DNA from: Ziziphus jujuba
Lineage: Eukaryota > Streptophyta > Magnoliopsida > Rosales > Rhamnaceae
Direction: 5' to 3'
Assembly (NCBI RefSeq): GCF_031755915.1
Contig: NC_083387.1
Span: 6,950,501-7,014,500, forward strand
Length of the DNA: 64,000 nucleotides
The position numbers were made by a program, and so were the translations under genes. The notes beneath the pieces are model-generated. The model did no database searches. It saw only the letters and a list, made by a program, of their open reading frames with translations, and was not told where the DNA came from. Positions 48,901-59,937 of this stretch are shown here, one piece after another. Within the stretch, counting starts at the first letter, position 1. Every line of letters begins with the position of its first letter.

Positions 48901-50217
48901 CATCAAAGTCTACACTACTCTTCAATTGTTCTTGATTTGAGTGATTTAGACTAGTAAAGGGAAGGGTTGAATCTGGTTGGGTTGGACTACTAGAGGTTGA
49001 AGTTGATTGTGTTTGAGAGGAGATTTGGTTATTAGATATATTTAATTCAATGTGTACATGATCTCCCTCTATCCTTTCGCTCCAAATAATTCAAATAAAT
49101 CTATTAAATCTTTATCAGAACTTAAAAACTTCCTACCTTTAGCTCCTGAAATGTCAACCCCTAACTTGAAATAATCCTCAATTATAATCCTCTCTCCAAT
49201 AGATATTAAATTAGAATTAAACAATAGACGAAGCAAGCTAAAATCATCAGGGTCTACATCTTCTATTTTGTATATCTCACCAAAAGCATGAACAATTACA
49301 TCAAACTTCATTTTACCCTAAAAGAAAAATAAGTCAATTAAGAAAGGAAAATATAAAGCTCAAATATGAAAATTCAAGGTACTATTTTCTAAAATAAAAT
49401 TTTACATTATGGATATTACGGTCCTTCATTATGTCTACAAAATTTTATCACATTTTTTTCATAGCAATATATATATATATATATATATCATTTTATTTTT
49501 TAAGTGTCTACAATCCTAAAGCAAAACAAAATGCATTTAGTATGTAAAAAAAATTAAAAAAAAATACAAGAACTAACAACGAGCAATGACAGTACAATCA
49601 AATGGAAAAAATTATAAACCAAAAAAGAAAAAAACCTCAAAAATTTCTGCTTCAACAATATGTTCCGAATAATCCATCTTTGAAAGAATTTCAAAAACTC
49701 AAATTTCTTCAATAAAGGGCTTTCATTAAGTACTAATTTAAAAGCTTTAAAATAAATCCTTTAAAATTCCATATATATTCAAAAAAAAAAAAAAAAACCC
49801 ATAAAAAAGGAAGCAAAAAAATATAGACAAATCTGAAATCTGTATGAATTTATAAGGTTTCTGTTCAAGGTTTTAAGCCCCTCATCAACTGTTTTTCTTC
49901 TTCATCCTGGAAGCCACAAAGATGGATTTGTTTGGGTTGATAAAATTTTATTTTTATTTTTCTTTTTGCTATCGAGAAAGTTGTCATACAATGAGAAGGG
50001 TGCAAACGTGCAAATCAAGATAACTCACGTCACTCTTTTTAAAAATCATTTTTCACCCTTTTTTTTTTTTATATAAAATATAAATGAATTGACCAAATTA
50101 ACCCTTTGTCTGTTACCTTTAACGGAAATAAATAACAGTTAAAGTGTTTAATGATAAATCTGAAACGGGAGGTAATGATTTTTCAGAAAACCTGAGGGGG
50201 TTTAGTGATTTTTTCCC
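45926..50217 (-). mobile_element. Second MULE, decayed
   Basis: A - strand MuDR-type transposase pseudogene sits between related inverted ends. The left end (45926) begins gggaaaatttcattgaccccc; the right end, read inward on the - strand from 50217, begins gggaaaaaatcactaaaccc. Both continue with ggttt...catca(t)ta and a purine-poor 'cacctcc/acctccc' block, roughly 75% alike over 45 bp. No clear 9-bp target duplication was found, so the ends may be off by a few bases. It lies just upstream of the truncated TOC1 paralogue. Confidence 0.6.
46850..49311 (-). pseudogene. MULE transposase (MuDR family), degraded
   Basis: Fragments in order on the - strand are: N-terminal domain (MKFDVIVHAFGEIYKIEDVD, 49311-49069), an acidic linker (48925-48554), the MuDR-type zinc region (AKCGSYNCPWRIYAS, 48579-48313), the catalytic core (48284-47340), the SWIM finger (CQCREWQISGVPCKH, about 47300) and the tail RRRMSGRPKITRKR with a knuckle-like KCGLYNGFGYNKRSC (47139-46940). 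The first catalytic Asp appears as Gly (FIGLGGCHLK, where GxDGCHLK is usual). The later Asp (FMSDRQKG) and Glu (NNMTESFSSW) remain. In-frame stops (after KVMDEAT, after KRLDFE, after TETWG) and frameshifts inactivate it. The knuckle has also lost Cys and His to Tyr. Confidence 0.85.
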
Positions 50218-50609
50218 AAAAATTTATTTTTATTTTTTTATTTTTTTATAAATTAAATATTAATATTTAGACTATCTCACTTTATAGAACACAATTAAAC
50301 ACAATTTTAGAGTTTCTGATAGAGTTTTCTCTAACACTTCAATATTTCAAACCGAACAACTTATATTTTATAATTCAATATTTCAACCCGAACAACTTAT
50401 ATTTTATAATTACTGACCAAGAATGGATCAATTTGTACACAAATTGTTTTATATGCAGAAATAACAAAGCATTTATATTTTGAAATGGTATTTTACAAAT
50501 TCTGGGACTTGGGACTCACATTCAGCTCTCCTCGTTGACAGTATTGGCATGAGGTGGCAGGGAATTAACAAAATATATGGAGTAAAGAAATGTAGAGAAA
50601 CAAAAAGCT

Positions 50610-51847
50610 TCATCTAATCCTTTTAGAAGGAGCTGCAATGATTGCCTCATCTTCTCTCATCCGCTTCATATCTCCACTGTAACTGCATCTGAGTTGGGTG
50701 CCTGAAGTGCTTTTCTTGGGCTCACTAACCCTTCCTGGGATATCTGAAAACAAGTCCCACAAAAATGAAATTCAATGATTAGTGTTGGATGAAAGATTAT
50801 GATTCATTTTTATAAGAAAAACTGGTGATTGACATGCACATATATATATATATATATATATGTATAAGCCTACCTGTATAGGTTTCATTTATCTTTAATT
50901 TTTTGAGGTTGCCCAACTCTTCCACTACTTGCTTTCTCTTCAAGCCTACACTAGAATTCTCAGCTTCACGACCTGGGAAAAAAAAAAAAAGAGAGGGGGG
51001 GGGGGATAATTATCCCAATCTGCAATTTTCAACTTTTTTTCACAAAATGAAAACATTTTGCAAAGGAAATTCAGAGTCCCATAATGGTAAAAGCAGTTCT
51101 CCTTGTACACATTGTTCTCAGCCAAAAATTGAATTGGAAAAAAAATTCCATAAACCATCAACAAAGAAGTTTAAGTTTTCACCTGAACTAATAAAGCCTT
51201 CCCTCATCCTTTTATGCTTGAGCAAGTTGTTACCTACCATTGCTGGCCCTCTACTACTAGTTGCAACTTCTTCGTGTTGATTTACACAGCCAATATCATC
51301 CTGAGGGTTATGGGCTCCTGGAGAATAGAAATTCAATCTTAATTTAGCAAGAAAACAGTCTGTTATGCCTATGCATACTAGATGCTAGAAATTAAAATTA
51401 GCAAATCATTAAAACTAATTAATTACAATTATATATAATTCCGTTCCCCTACATTTTCTCAGGAACCAAACAGAGCACCATACAAACACAGAAAACCCTA
51501 ATAAATGAAAGAGGAAAAAATAAAAAATAAAAAAAAGAAAGCTTACGCTTGGTTCCAACTTTGGAGAGCTTGCCATCAACGACGAGCGCTTTGTCGTTGT
51601 CTTTTCCGGTAGGAAGTCCCTTAGAAGAAAAGAAAGAGAGGAGGCTCTTCCAGGTGACAGAAGAGGCAATGAGGTCGACCCCTCTGCTAATGAAGTGGCC
51701 GTTGAGCTTCAACGTCGAGGGCTCGAGCCCAAAACTCCGAGCTATCGAACCCAGGTCCAGCCTCTGCTCCTCCCAAGCTACCACCTGAACTATCTTCGAC
51801 AGCGAGGGACAGTACAGCTTGATCGTTCTGGAATTGTTCCCCGCCAT
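50610..51847 (-). CDS. Conserved plant protein of unknown function, basic C-terminus
   Basis: Four exons, 51847-51547, 51317-51183, 50972-50874 and 50743-50610, join in frame to 222 residues. The N-terminal 100 residues look like a compact domain (TIKLYCPSLSKIVQVVAWEE, FGLEPSTLKLNGHFISRGVD, VTWKSLLSFFSSKGLPTG). The rest is basic and polar (KHKRMREGFISSG, GLKRKQVVEELGNLKKLK) and ends MKRMREDEAIIAAPSKRIR before TGA. The Lys/Arg-rich clusters suggest a nuclear protein. I do not recognise the family, though consistent splicing and a codon-like composition argue for a real gene. An in-frame ATG nine codons upstream (51874) is an alternative start. It is head-to-head with the UBA-PUB gene. Confidence 0.8.
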
Positions 51848-52433
51848 AGCTCTCTCTCTGCAATGCTTTTTCACTCTCTCTCTCTCTCAGACCGTGGATT
51901 TTCTAGTAGCTCGTTCGTTCTTGATCGAATCGGTGATTAACTGACTATGAGTATGACACTCGATTGCCATTTTGGTTCCAACGGTTTCTGGAAGCGTCTC
52001 AATAATTTCTTTGAAAGTTCTAAGGTGGGCTTGGACCATTTTCAGGTTGGGTCCATGGTGGATCATAACAGAAGGATTAAAGCCCAGGCCCATTTATAGA
52101 ATTGTTTGCTTAACTGAAGGAAGCCGAAAGGTATATATATATATATAGGTAGGGAGTAAAGAGAATCGGAACGTTGCGGGAAATTTAGGATAAAGAAACC
52201 AATTGAGACGGAGAGAATCGGGAAATCCAGAAGTTGTTAGGGTTTGTCTTTTCCCTTTGTTGCTTGAATCAGTGAAGGAATCTTCCAATGGCGGTCCATC
52301 ATCTTCAACAATGGTTTGATTCTCGCTTCTGTGAAAGAGCTAGAAGGCAAAACGACAACTTTACCAACTTTTATAACTTAATTACCACCACTCCACCCAT
52401 TTTCAAAGTCTTTCATTTTCATCGAATATTAAA
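51848..52433. promoter_or_regulatory. Divergent promoter region of two genes
   Basis: 586 bp separate the two start codons. A (TA)n tract at 52132-52147 could serve as the TATA region of the + strand gene. A CT-rich tract (51851-51890) occupies the leader of the - strand gene. Shared regulation is possible but not shown by sequence. Confidence 0.45.
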
Positions 52434-52452
52434 ATGGCTGTTCCAAAGGTAA
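52288..52452 (+). CDS. Upstream ORF overlapping the UBA-PUB start
   Basis: ATG at 52288 opens a 54-codon frame (MAVHHLQQWFDSRFCERARR...), ending at TAA 52450-52452, 16 bases past the main ATG at 52434 and in another frame. It has no known domain. If transcripts begin near the upstream TATA-like tract, this overlapping uORF would lower translation of the main protein. It may be non-functional. Confidence 0.35.
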   Translation: MAVHHLQQWFDSRFCERARRQNDNFTNFYNLITTTPPIFKVFHFHRILKWLFQR

Positions 52453-52728
52453 ATCAGAATTTTCTTGCAGAGCTTGAATCAATGGGATTTCCTTTAGCAA
52501 CGGCGATACGAGGTCTTCATCATTCTGGTGAGTCTGCTCTAAAAATTAAAAAATAAAAAAAATAAAAAAAATGGCAGTTTGGATAAGAACGTGGTTTCAT
52601 ATTATGTCTAGTACTTCTTTTTATCAGGTAATGATAGTGTAGAGGCTGCTGTGAATTGGATCTTTGAGCATGAAAATGACCCAGATATTGATCAGATGCC
52701 ATTGGTATGCTATACTTTTGATATCTAT

Positions 52729-52762
<34 letters not shown>

Positions 52763-55561
52763 TTGTTTATTGATTAGTCCATTTTGAATGATAATTTTTC
52801 ATTATCCCATTCAGAAAGATGAAATGTATATATATATATATATATATATGAAGGTTTATATGATATGATTTCTGGTTTTTTTTTTTTTTTTTTTTAATTT
52901 TAATTTTAATTTTTTTTATTTTAATAAAGTTGTCTTTATCTAATGTTACCTGAAGATGGGGAGTTACAGTTCAATTACGTTGGACAAAGATAGGTTCAAA
53001 GTAATTAGTATTTCACTTCCACAACAAAATTATCCTTGATTATTCGGAATTATTAATAACAGAAGAAAATGAAAAGTAGTTTCTTTCACTTGGTCTGTTG
53101 CCTGAGCTCTTAGTTTTATTATAATCATTGTTATGCCATAATTCCGTCGGCCGTAAATTTTCCTAGCATGATCATATCATTGAAAGTTTTCTCAAAATAA
53201 TGCTTATTCTGGCAAAGAAACGGGGGATAGACAGGATGCTATATTTCCTTGGGTTTCATTTTGTTTATTTATTGGGGGATCCATCCATATCCTCTTTGAA
53301 AAAAGGTGGAAATCAAGGCCTTTTTTTTGTCTATGTATTTGTACAAAGTTGATATGGCATTAGAAACTGTTTAATTTGCACGTAACATCACAGGTTCTGC
53401 TTTGGCTTGACTACATAACTACTTACAGGTAACAGTAGATATTGATATTAAATCTGATGAACCATTCCCTATTACGGAGGAAATGAAAATAAAGGCGCAG
53501 GAATTAAGGTATAGTGTCCTTCACTATTGTCGTTTTTGTGTTGAAAAGAATTCATATGGACAAATTCTTCTCTTAATTATTAGCAACCATTGTAGATTCT
53601 TTCTCAATTTATTGATCCTATATTATTTTCTAATCTGGGTTGATGTTGGAATTTCTAAAATTCATCCTGGTATTCCTTGTCTAAATCCTCTCCATCATTA
53701 CTGATGTCATTAAGGAATCGAACACGGAAGAAGAGGGAAGATGAAGAAAAGAAATCAGAAAGACAAAGAGAAAAGGTATCATGCAGTTTTTTTGTAAGAT
53801 TTTTATTTTTATCGTCCGGTATGATTTGTTCACCGTGTTTCTGTTAGCAATTTTCATTCTTTTGGGTCGCATTTAGAGCATATGTTCCTTGGAATTTTGG
53901 GAATTTTTAAGTTTACCTAACATGTCCACTGTTATAAAAGTTATTGCTGTAAGCCTGTAATTTGGCTGGTTATCATGTCATGTCACAAACCATACGCTTT
54001 CCTGCTACAGTTGGTTGATTCTGTTTTTCCACTTAAATTTATAGCTGGGATTCTGAGGGTTACTTATTACACTTCATTGATAAATCCCTTTTTGTTTTAA
54101 GTTTATAACTGTAACAAGGTTCTTCAAATTTCTTTTCTCATTGCAGGAGAGGATTCGTGCTGGCAAGGAACTTCTTGAAGCAAAACGAGTCGCAGAAGAA
54201 AATGAAAGAAAACGGTCCGTCTTATATCCAATATTCTTTACATAAAGCAGATGCCTGCTTGTTTGAGTCTGTTATACTTTTCAGAATTTTGTGTTTTCTT
54301 ATTCCCTTTGTATTAATAAAACATTTTCTTTCCACAGTATATTGGCGTTGCAGAAAAAGGAGAGGGAGGACGAGCAAAGAGCAAGAGAGAAAATCCGCTG
54401 GAAACTAGAACAAGATAAGGTACTTGTAGAGGATAGGACCTTCTTTCTAATATGATCGTAGTATCCTGCACTTAAATGCTCTACTCCCCTAGGAGACTTC
54501 AGAATAATTCGTTATTATTGCATTGGGGCCTCTATAAGTTTGCTTCAAAGCTTAGTTCCTTGAGTGGAAACTCCTAAAGTTCCCTAGTAAATTTTGATTG
54601 ACTTTGTGACAACTCACTGGTTCCCACTTGAATGATGATTGGACAAGTTATATGTTCCTTATGGAGATTTTTTTTTTTTTTTTTTTTTTTTTGAGTCCTA
54701 TAGAATACTGTTGGATTAAAAATTGTTAGCATGTATTTACAGCTAGAAAGAGGCTCCAGGCTTGGATTGCCATCAAAGAACCCTGCACCTGGAAGACTTT
54801 CTACACATTTGTTGCAGGAAAAAGAGGTAGTTCATAGAATCTAAGCCATTTTAAAGGAATCAGAGTTCATAAAACATAATTAATGTTCATTTGCTCGTAT
54901 GGAATTGCAGAACTCATTGCCTGTTAAGACTGTAACAATGGCAGAGCTCATGAGAGAGTGTTTAAGGTCTCTTAAGCGAAACCACAAGGTAAATGACTTT
55001 GTTCCAAGCAAGTCTATCCAGTTCATTGCCTGTTCATTAGTTTATGGAAATTGCTTTTGGTTTTTCTTTTGGGTGGGGCTAGGATGATGATGGAAAAGTA
55101 AGAAGGGCCTTCCAGACTTTGTTGATTTACCTTGGAAATGTTGCAAGGAATCCTAATGAAGAAAAATATAGGAAAATAAGACTCAGTAATCCGTTATTCC
55201 AGGTAAGGTATCTTCTCTCTCTTTTTTTTTTTTTTTTTTTTTTTTTTGTTTTTTGGGGGTAGTAATTGGTGAGGCATTTTGTTTGAACTTGCTAGAGATG
55301 GTAGTTTCTTTGAACAAGTAATATATTTTGCTTTCATATATATATGAATTTTGTGTACAAAAATAATTTGTTGAACAGGAAAGAGTTGGTAGTTTGAAAG
55401 GAGGTGTTGAGTTTCTTGAGCTGTGTGGATTCGAGAGAAGTGAAGGGGGAGAGTTTTTGTATCTTCCTCATGATAAAGTTGACATGGCAGTATTGAATTC
55501 AGCTGGTTCTGAATTGAAGTCTGCAATTAACAACCCCTTCTTTGGACTTCTACAATGCTAG
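52434..55561 (+). CDS. UBA and PUB domain protein
   Basis: Ten exons (52434-52527, 52628-52704, 53429-53508, 53715-53775, 54147-54214, 54338-54419, 54743-54826, 54911-54988, 55083-55202, 55379-55561) join in frame to 308 residues. Residues about 7-47 form a UBA domain ([20 protein letters not shown], then [19 protein letters not shown]). Residues about 85-160 are a highly charged, probably coiled-coil stretch ([17 protein letters not shown] and similar). Residues about 195-275 form a PUB/PUG domain ([36 protein letters not shown]-like [10 protein letters not shown]). UBA binds ubiquitin; PUB domains bind the C-terminus of p97/CDC48. The layout matches a plant family I recall from Arabidopsis At1g04850, so an adaptor role in CDC48-linked protein turnover is likely. 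Confidence 0.92.
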
Positions 55562-57172
55562 AGAAACTAAAGCCCGGGTTTTAAAAGGAAGATTAAAGTT
55601 ACATTTAGACCATGTTTTATTTTTTAATCGAAAATAAAAAACTCAGATCTTCAATTTAGTCAGTCTTCGGAATAAATCTCAAATGCTGATTCAATAAACA
55701 ACATTCTTATTTTATAATTTTGCAATTGCATAAACTGACTCAAAAATGGAAAATGTTTACTTTTAATTTTAAAAAATTAAGACGTTTGATCCCCTTACAT
55801 TTCAGACTGGTCGTCTTTAATTTTTTTTCTTTTCTAGCCAATTAAGCATGAGACATTTTTGAGACGCAATGTGTGACAGATCATTTTGGTTGAGGTGGTA
55901 TGTTAACCCACCAAATAAAAGTAGTCATTTAGATGGCCTTTAGTAATTCCTTTAGTTGACCAAGCAAAAAAATAACGTTATTTTTTTATTGAACAATAAT
56001 TATTTTAATTAAGGATATCTCAATATAATCTCATATGAAAACAGATTTTTCTTGTAAATCAATTTAAGTTTTATTAATATTTTAAATATTTTAACTCTAA
56101 GAAGTTTATTAATAGACAAGTTCGTTATTTATATTCTTTTTTTTTTCTTTTTTTTTTTACATTTTATTACAAAATAGTATTATAAAAGACTAGTTTTGTC
56201 AAGTTCATTAGAAAATAATATTTTTTTATTTTATAATAAGAAGTTAAATAGTTTTTAAAAAGTTAATAAATTTGTATAGTTCATTAGAAAATACAATTTT
56301 TTATTTTAAAATAAGACATTATTTCATTAGATTTCTCGTTGTTAAATCTTTTTCGCAGCACCAAATTAACTATATACAACCATTACTCTCCATGTTGCTA
56401 ATCTTTTACACTCGAATTAACTATATACCCACTCCTCCCCATGTTGTTAATCTTTTTACCTACAAATTAACCCTATGCACACTACTCCGATTTAAAATAC
56501 TTTTACCTATGAAATATTTTATAGTAAAAGAGTGTAAATTTTTTTTTTTTTTTTTTCAACTCAATGACCCATCCGTTATTGTATTTCAAACTGACCAAAA
56601 TAATCTAATGAAATGTATTAATTCCAACCGAAATCAAAACACTGATTCCCGATTCCCCATTTGAATTAATCATGGCTAAAATCAAGTATACACATATACA
56701 CGAAGTATAAGATGTACAGAGAGAGTGAGAGAGAAATCTTTAACATAACAAGAGAGGGGGAGAGAGACTATATATTTCTTTGAAATCCAATACTGACTCA
56801 ATTAAAAGAAATTATAAGATTGTTCACTGATCACAGCATCAAATTATAAAAATGTTCACTAATCACAGTATCAACCACAAAGCACTGTATAATCATCAAT
56901 CACTAATCACTATATGATCATCAACCAGAGCTGAATAGGAAGAATCCCATCCCATTCCACATGATCATGACCAAAAAAAACAACACTAAATGCACGTGCA
57001 CAGCACTGAATCAACCCCATGCACTTGAAACAAGACAAACAGAAAAAAGAAAGAAAGCGTCTTTTCGCAAGTGGCAGTCTAGCAAAAAAGCAGAGTAACC
57101 AACCAACCACAGGGACACAGCAAACAACCACTTTACGTACTTTTGGGAATGTAAAAACCAATTCCATACTAC
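55562..57172. other. Intergenic region; 3' flank of response regulator A is duplicated downstream
   Basis: No gene is supported. About 56340-57170 is similar in order and wording to about 60920-61740: 'ttaactatat..catgttg(t)taatcttttta', 'atttaaaatacttttacctatgaaatatttt', 'gagagaaat..tttaacataac', 'aaccaaccacagggacacagcaaaca'. It is the left part of the tandem duplication that carries the two response regulators. Confidence 0.6.
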
Positions 57173-58005
57173 TTAGATGAGCTTAAACTCTTCAAGAATG
57201 GGTTTGAGTTTGTCAGCAGTTAACGGCTTCTGTACGTAGCCATTTGCCCCTGCTTCTTTGAATCTCTGCTCTGCATTTTCCTCCGATGATACACCGATTA
57301 TTAAGGAAGCTATCCCCATTTCTCTCAGATTCTTTGTTGCCTATATAACAAAAATTTTAACAAGATCAATGAAAAAAACAGAGTAAGAGTACACAAAATT
57401 ACCAGAACTGAAATAATAATAATAATGATGATGATGATTATAATTTGGGATTTGGATTAAGATTGATTTACCTGAATGCCGTCCATGTTCGGCATCTGAG
57501 AGTCCATTAGGATGAGATCGAATTTCTGTCCATCTGTGTGGATGTCCACGGCTTGTTTTCCATCTTTACCTTGTATGCAGTCTTCAATTTTAAACTCCTT
57601 CTCCAAGATTCTACCATGAAGCTTCCGAACCAGAGTATCATCGTCCACCACCAGAGCTCTTATTGCACTATTGATCTTGGTGGTACTGGTTGCAGAACCA
57701 GAACCTGAACCTTTCTCCATGATCTTGGTAGTGGTGGTACTGGTCGCAGAAGCAGAGCTAGAACTATAACGTGAACCAGAACCAGAACCTTTCTCCTCAG
57801 CCATACTGGTTGCAGAACTAGAACTCGAACCAGAAGCAGAAGCAGAACTTTTCTCCAAGACGATAGTGGTTGCAGAACTAGAATCTGAACCAGAGGCAGA
57901 AGCAGAACCTTTCTCCATGATCTTGGTCGTGGTGGTGGTACTGGTTGCAGAACCAGAACCAGAACTAGAACTTGAACCAGAAGCGGAAGCAGAACCTTTC
58001 TCCAT
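57173..58005 (-). CDS. Type-C response regulator A (ARR22/24-like), repeat-expanded N-terminus
   Basis: Two exons, 58005-57472 and 57340-57173, join in frame to 233 residues. The C-terminal 120 residues are a canonical receiver: acidic triad Asp121-Asp123 (ALVVDDD), phospho-accepting Asp168 (LILMDSQMPNMDG), Ser at IIGVSS, and Lys216 (GYVQKPL). No output domain follows, as in type-C regulators, which take phosphate from HPt proteins. Residues 1-111 are low-complexity Ser/Gly/Ala/Thr in five repeats, each opening with a form of (M/L/E)EKGS and most ending T(n)KI. The real start is the ATG at 58005. The gene is the intact member of a tandem pair. Confidence 0.92.
57671..58005 (-). repeat. In-frame coding repeat in response regulator A
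   Basis: Five degenerate units of 29, 20, 20, 26 and 16 codons (residues 1-29, 30-49, 50-69, 70-95, 96-111). Each opens tccatg-type 'ATGGAGAAAGGTTC' or a variant. All lengths keep the frame. Paralogue B has only a short METVSGSG leader here. Confidence 0.85.
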
Positions 58006-58182
58006 GACGATCCACGTTTCTTGCAGTATCAAGATTAATACTGTACACTAGAATTTATATCAAACAGTGATGATATTTGTATTAATTATAAAATGCAGAA
58101 AACAAAATCAACAAAAAGAATGATTAAGATGTTTGTTGTATCATCAATTAATGCGGAACAGAAATAAAATCAAAGAAATACA

Positions 58183-58184
<2 letters not shown>

Positions 58185-58227
<43 letters not shown>
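58185..58227. repeat. (TA)n microsatellite
   Basis: About 21 TA units in the 5' leader or promoter of response regulator A. Confidence 0.9.
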
Positions 58228-58230
<3 letters not shown>

Positions 58231-58470
58231 CATGATCAATTAGACGTGCTTTAATTAAACAGTAACTAAACCTTAATTAGAAAGAATAGACGATCAAACT
58301 TCAAAGCACACCAAGAACTTGACGATGAATGTTGCAGGAAAACTCTATCAAGAATAAGGAATTCTTGAAGCTCTCTTTCTCTCACTGTTTCCCCATTAAA
58401 ACCCCGCAAGCAAGCAAATATAGAACCGAGAATGATTGTTTTGCTTCCACTCTCTCCCCTGTAACGCTTC

Positions 58471-58482
58471 GTATATATAAAC
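58471..58482 (-). promoter_or_regulatory. TATA box of response regulator A
   Basis: The - strand reads GTTTATATATAC, just downstream of the first CCAAT box. It lies about 470 bp from the ATG, implying a long leader. The same CCAAT-TATA order is found upstream of paralogue B. Confidence 0.5.
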
Positions 58483-58485
58483 CCT

Positions 58486-58735
58486 TTTGAAATCTGATTG
58501 GCTTTGCTGATAACCGACTAGCGTCCTTGAAGTTTATCTCATTGGCTGAGCTAATACCTGATTCAGCTAGATTAGTTACTAACCGCATCACATAACAGAC
58601 TTTTTAACTGTCACAGCCAGTGGCTTCTCTGTTTCCATTGTGTACATTTCCGCGCGCTTTCAAATCTGATTGGCTAAACCCACTAACTGACTCGGCTTAT
58701 TGAATTAACCTAAACTGTCATAGTAAATGAGTCTT
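58486..58735 (-). promoter_or_regulatory. CCAAT-box repeats upstream of response regulator A
   Basis: CCAAT on the - strand at 58497-58501, 58541-58545 and 58669-58673, mostly in the wording AGCCAATCAGATTT. A unit of about 170 bp (tttgaaatctgattggct...cataacagactttttaactgtca) is repeated. CCAAT sites of this form bind NF-Y. Confidence 0.55.
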
Positions 58736-58739
58736 TCTT

Positions 58740-59098
58740 TTTTGATATTTTTAAACCATATATTTAATACCATTGATTACTTGGGCTTATGATCATATAT
58801 ATATATATATATATATGTATATATTCTATCATTTTATTACAAAATACCATTATAAAAAGGGTAATATTTTTAAGCTCATTAGAAAATAATACATAAGACG
58901 TTAATAACTTTTAAAAAGTTAAACAAGTTATTAACTTTTAAAAAGTTAAACAAGTTAAAAGGGAGAAAATTTATTCTAAAAAAATGGTAGAGAATTTTCA
59001 AAAAAAATATGTAAAAAAATATTATTGGCCTATTTTTTTTTAATATTTATTTCATTATTATTATTATTATTATTATTATTTTAATTTTGTGTTTGTAG
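58740..59098. other. AT-rich spacer
   Basis: Holds a (TA)n tract (58795-58825), a duplicated 'taacttttaaaaagttaaacaagtta' phrase (58904-58960) and an (ATT)n tract (59055-59081). No coding sequence. Confidence 0.5.
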
Positions 59099-59417
59099 TG
59101 CAAAAGGTAGTGAATTTCAAACAGCTAGGTGATTATGCACACTGTCTCAAAGGTAGTAGTGACAGGTACATTCTTCCAAAATAATTTTATTTGATTAATG
59201 TTTTCTTGTAGTTTATTGCATCCTCATTCGTTTTTAATGCTGCTTTTGAAAAACACATAACTTTTATAATTTGTGAGGAAAAAAGGGTTTTATTTTAATG
59301 TTTATTTTGTTAAGAGGAAAATTTAATTAAAATGTCCTTTGTTTTTTTTTTTTTGGTTAACAGTATGGGTGTAAGGAAACTAGAAATAGCTTACAGAGTT
59401 GCCCAGAACCGTAAAGG
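59099..59417 (+). pseudogene. Histidine phosphotransfer (HPt/AHP) gene fragment
   Basis: Two exon-like blocks, 59099-59165 (after tttgtag, before gtacat) and 59364-59417 (after ttaacag, before gtgagt), splice in frame. They read VVNFKQLGDYAHCLKGSSDS then MGVRKLEIAYRVAQNRKG. The segment AHCLKGSS matches the plant AHP active site (V-H-Q-L-K-G-S-S), with the phosphorylatable His encoded at 59140-59142. The splice position right after KGSS is where I recall AHP genes being split. The preceding VxFK(Q/K)L is also typical. No start, N-terminal helices or final exon were found nearby, so this is a partial gene. It lies between two response regulators of the type that AHPs phosphorylate. Confidence 0.6.
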
Positions 59418-59904
59418 GTGAGTCTATCTTGCTTGCTTCCAATTCATGTTGCAAATTTTCTTTCATCTCTTGAATGTTAGCAATTTATTACTGATAAATT
59501 TTGTGTCTAATTTGCTGATATATATATATATATATATAACCCAAAATAAATGGATTACTGCTAGATTCTCAGTATTAAAAGTGGTATGGATTTATTTAAT
59601 AATTGTGTTTTTTTTTTTTTTTTGGTAGAATAATAATTGTGTTAATTTGCATGTGGTACTCTTCTAAGTATAACAAGCAGCTCAATGCAAGTTACTCTAG
59701 CTATAGCTAGCTAACCATTTTTTTGTTTTTTTTTGGTAATACTATAGCTAGCTAACCTGCAGGGTAAATAATGAACATGATTCTGAAAATTTTGAAATAT
59801 TGTCGCTGAAGAAGAAATAATATTAGTCAACCATATTTTTTTCCCCTTTTTCTTTTCAAATAAATAATTTAATCGGTGATATTGTGTGTTTTTCTTTTTC
59901 TCTT

Positions 59905-59937
<33 letters not shown>

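Noticed and set aside
45917..50226. 9-bp target duplication for the second MULE
   Set aside because: Flanks tttatttat and aaaaattta are both AT-rich but not identical.
57866..58051. Val/Glu/Pro-rich + strand frame
   Set aside because: Antisense of the Ser/Gly repeats in response regulator A.
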